From Pseudomonadota bacterium (GTDB lineage Bacteria > Pseudomonadota > Gammaproteobacteria > Steroidobacterales > Steroidobacteraceae), in contig JAPTUI010000515.1 of the NCBI GenBank assembly GCA_028067895.1, forward strand, positions 1-15,810: a stretch of 15,810 bases of DNA. Direction: 5' to 3'. The notes below the pieces were generated by a model that saw only the letters and a program-made list of their open reading frames with translations, had not been told where the DNA came from and made no database searches. A program made the position numbers and the translations under genes. This document shows, piece after piece, positions 14,728 to 15,810 of the stretch. How positions within the stretch are numbered: position 1 is the stretch's first letter; each line of letters starts with the position of its first letter.

Positions 14728-15810
14728 ATGTTTCAACGACTTCTGGTAGCCAACCGCGGTGAGATCGCCTGCCGCATCCTGCGCACCGCGCGGCGCATGG
14801 GGCTCGGCACGGTGGCGGTGTATTCCGAGGCCGATGCACTCGCCCGGCACGTGCGCCTCGCCGATCAGGCCGTGTGCATCGGGCCGCCGCCGGCGGCCGA
14901 GAGTTACCTCGACATCGAGGCGATCATCGCCGCGGCACGCATGAGCGGCGCCGAGGCGGTGCATCCGGGCTACGGCTTTCTCTCCGAGAACGCGCACTTC
15001 GCGGCGGCCTGTCGTGAGGCGGGCCTCATCTTCGTCGGGCCGACGCCCGAGGCGATCGAGGCGATGGGCTCGAAGAGCCTCGCCAAAGCGCGCGTGCGCG
15101 CCGCCGGCATCCCGGTCCTGCCCGGGTACGAGGGGGAGCGGCAGGACCTGGACTTCCTCGAGGCGCATGCACTCGAGGCCGGACTGCCGGTGATGGTCAA
15201 GGCGGCCGCCGGCGGCGGCGGCAAGGGCATGTACGTGGTGCGCGAGCGCGCCGAGCTGCGCGGGGCGCTTGAGGCGGCGCGCCGCCTCGCCGAGAGCAGC
15301 TTCAAGGACGGCACGCTGCTGATCGAGCGGTTCGTGCCCGAGCCGCGCCACATCGAGGTGCAGGTGTTCGCCGATCAGCACGGCGCGTGCATCCATCTGG
15401 GCGATCGGGACTGCTCGATCCAGCGGCGCCACCAGAAGCTGATCGAGGAGGCGCCGGCGCCGAACCTGCCCGATGGGTTGCGCGTGCGGCTGCGGGGGGC
15501 GGCGGTCGAGGTGGCACGCAGCATCGGGTATCGCGGCGCCGGCACGGTGGAGTTCATTTTCGACGGGCAGGGGTTTTATTTCCTCGAGATGAACACCCGC
15601 CTGCAGGTCGAGCACACCGTCACTGAGGCGGTGACCGGCCTCGATCTCGTCGAGTGGCAGCTGCGGGTGGCGGCCGGGGAGGCGCTGCCGCTGACGCAGG
15701 AGCAGGTCTCGATCCGCGGCCATGCGATCGAGGCACGGGTGTGCGCGGAGGATCCGTGGCGGGGATTTCTGCCGAGCGCCGGACGCCTGTCGCGCGTGGA
15801 GTGGCCCGAG
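14728..15810 (+). CDS. liuD: 3-methylcrotonyl-CoA carboxylase, biotin-containing (alpha) subunit (3' end outside window)
   Basis: The first 361 residues of a protein normally about 660 long. This part is the biotin carboxylase domain, which uses ATP and bicarbonate to carboxylate biotin. Visible marks are the start FQRLLVANRGEIACRI, HPGYGFLSENA (79-89), the ATP-grasp loop AAAGGGGKGM (159-168), HIEVQVFAD, the QRRHQKLIEEAP block and the catalytic EMNTRLQVEH (287-296). The biotinyl domain (MKM) should lie beyond the window edge. Start ATG 14728 is 8 bp after liuB, so the two are co-transcribed. By sequence alone acetyl-, propionyl- or geranyl-CoA carboxylase subunits are alternatives; the partner liuB decides. 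Confidence 0.92.
   Translation, partial: MFQRLLVANRGEIACRILRTARRMGLGTVAVYSEADALARHVRLADQAVCIGPPPAAESYLDIEAIIAAARMSGAEAVHPGYGFLSENAHFAAACREAGLIFVGPTPEAIEAMGSKSLAKARVRAAGIPVLPGYEGERQDLDFLEAHALEAGLPVMVKAAAGGGGKGMYVVRERAELRGALEAARRLAESSFKDGTLLIERFVPEPRHIEVQVFADQHGACIHLGDRDCSIQRRHQKLIEEAPAPNLPDGLRVRLRGAAVEVARSIGYRGAGTVEFIFDGQGFYFLEMNTRLQVEHTVTEAVTGLDLVEWQLRVAAGEALPLTQEQVSIRGHAIEARVCAEDPWRGFLPSAGRLSRVEWPE

Overview
This GC-rich window carries twelve complete or window-edge protein genes, one interrupted gene and several clear regulatory sites. Dense, short-spaced genes, close similarity of QueD to the enterobacterial enzyme, an Azotobacter/Pseudomonas-type ferredoxin-NADP+ reductase and a YajR-type MFS protein with a C-terminal YAM domain point to a high-GC gammaproteobacterium (a Nevskiales/Steroidobacter/Xanthomonadales-like lineage is a guess). 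No tRNA, rRNA, insertion sequence, prophage or CRISPR array was seen.

Layout. (1) 2-1054: 3' part of an M61 metallopeptidase with a C-terminal PDZ-like region, followed by a perfect 16-bp hairpin. (2) 1222-1893: a MarC-family membrane protein, convergent with a DUF190 gene (2266-1913, minus) that has an in-frame TGA. A hairpin containing both outer stop codons separates them. (3) 2423-3790: YajR-like MFS transporter, with a T-tract terminator. (4) 3837-5758: a well-formed promoter overlapped by a perfect 10-bp inverted repeat, a ~260-nt structured leader with a 12-codon ORF resembling the Mg2+-sensing MgtL peptide, then an NRAMP-related transporter lacking two canonical transition-metal ligands. 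(5) 5835-6413: secreted chalcone-isomerase-like protein, convergent with queD (6774-6421). (6) 6843-9274: a LytS/AlgZ-type histidine kinase followed at 11 bp by a Spinster-like MFS transporter; the latter overlaps fpr tail-to-tail. (7) 10216-15810: HSDL2-like SDR, then a leucine/isovalerate degradation locus.

The right-hand locus is the clearest functional unit. Isovaleryl-CoA dehydrogenase (liuA) and a GntR/FCD regulator form a minus-strand pair. Divergent from them run the carboxyltransferase and biotin-carboxylase subunits of 3-methylcrotonyl-CoA carboxylase (liuB, liuD). The 65-bp divergent gap holds one perfect 15-bp palindrome matching the FadR-type GntR operator, so the regulator probably controls both arms and itself.

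The most unusual items are the leader-peptide/NRAMP-related transporter unit, the SDR with a 14-residue duplication in its active site and no catalytic Ser, the TGA-interrupted DUF190 gene, and GntR rather than LiuR-type control of the liu locus.
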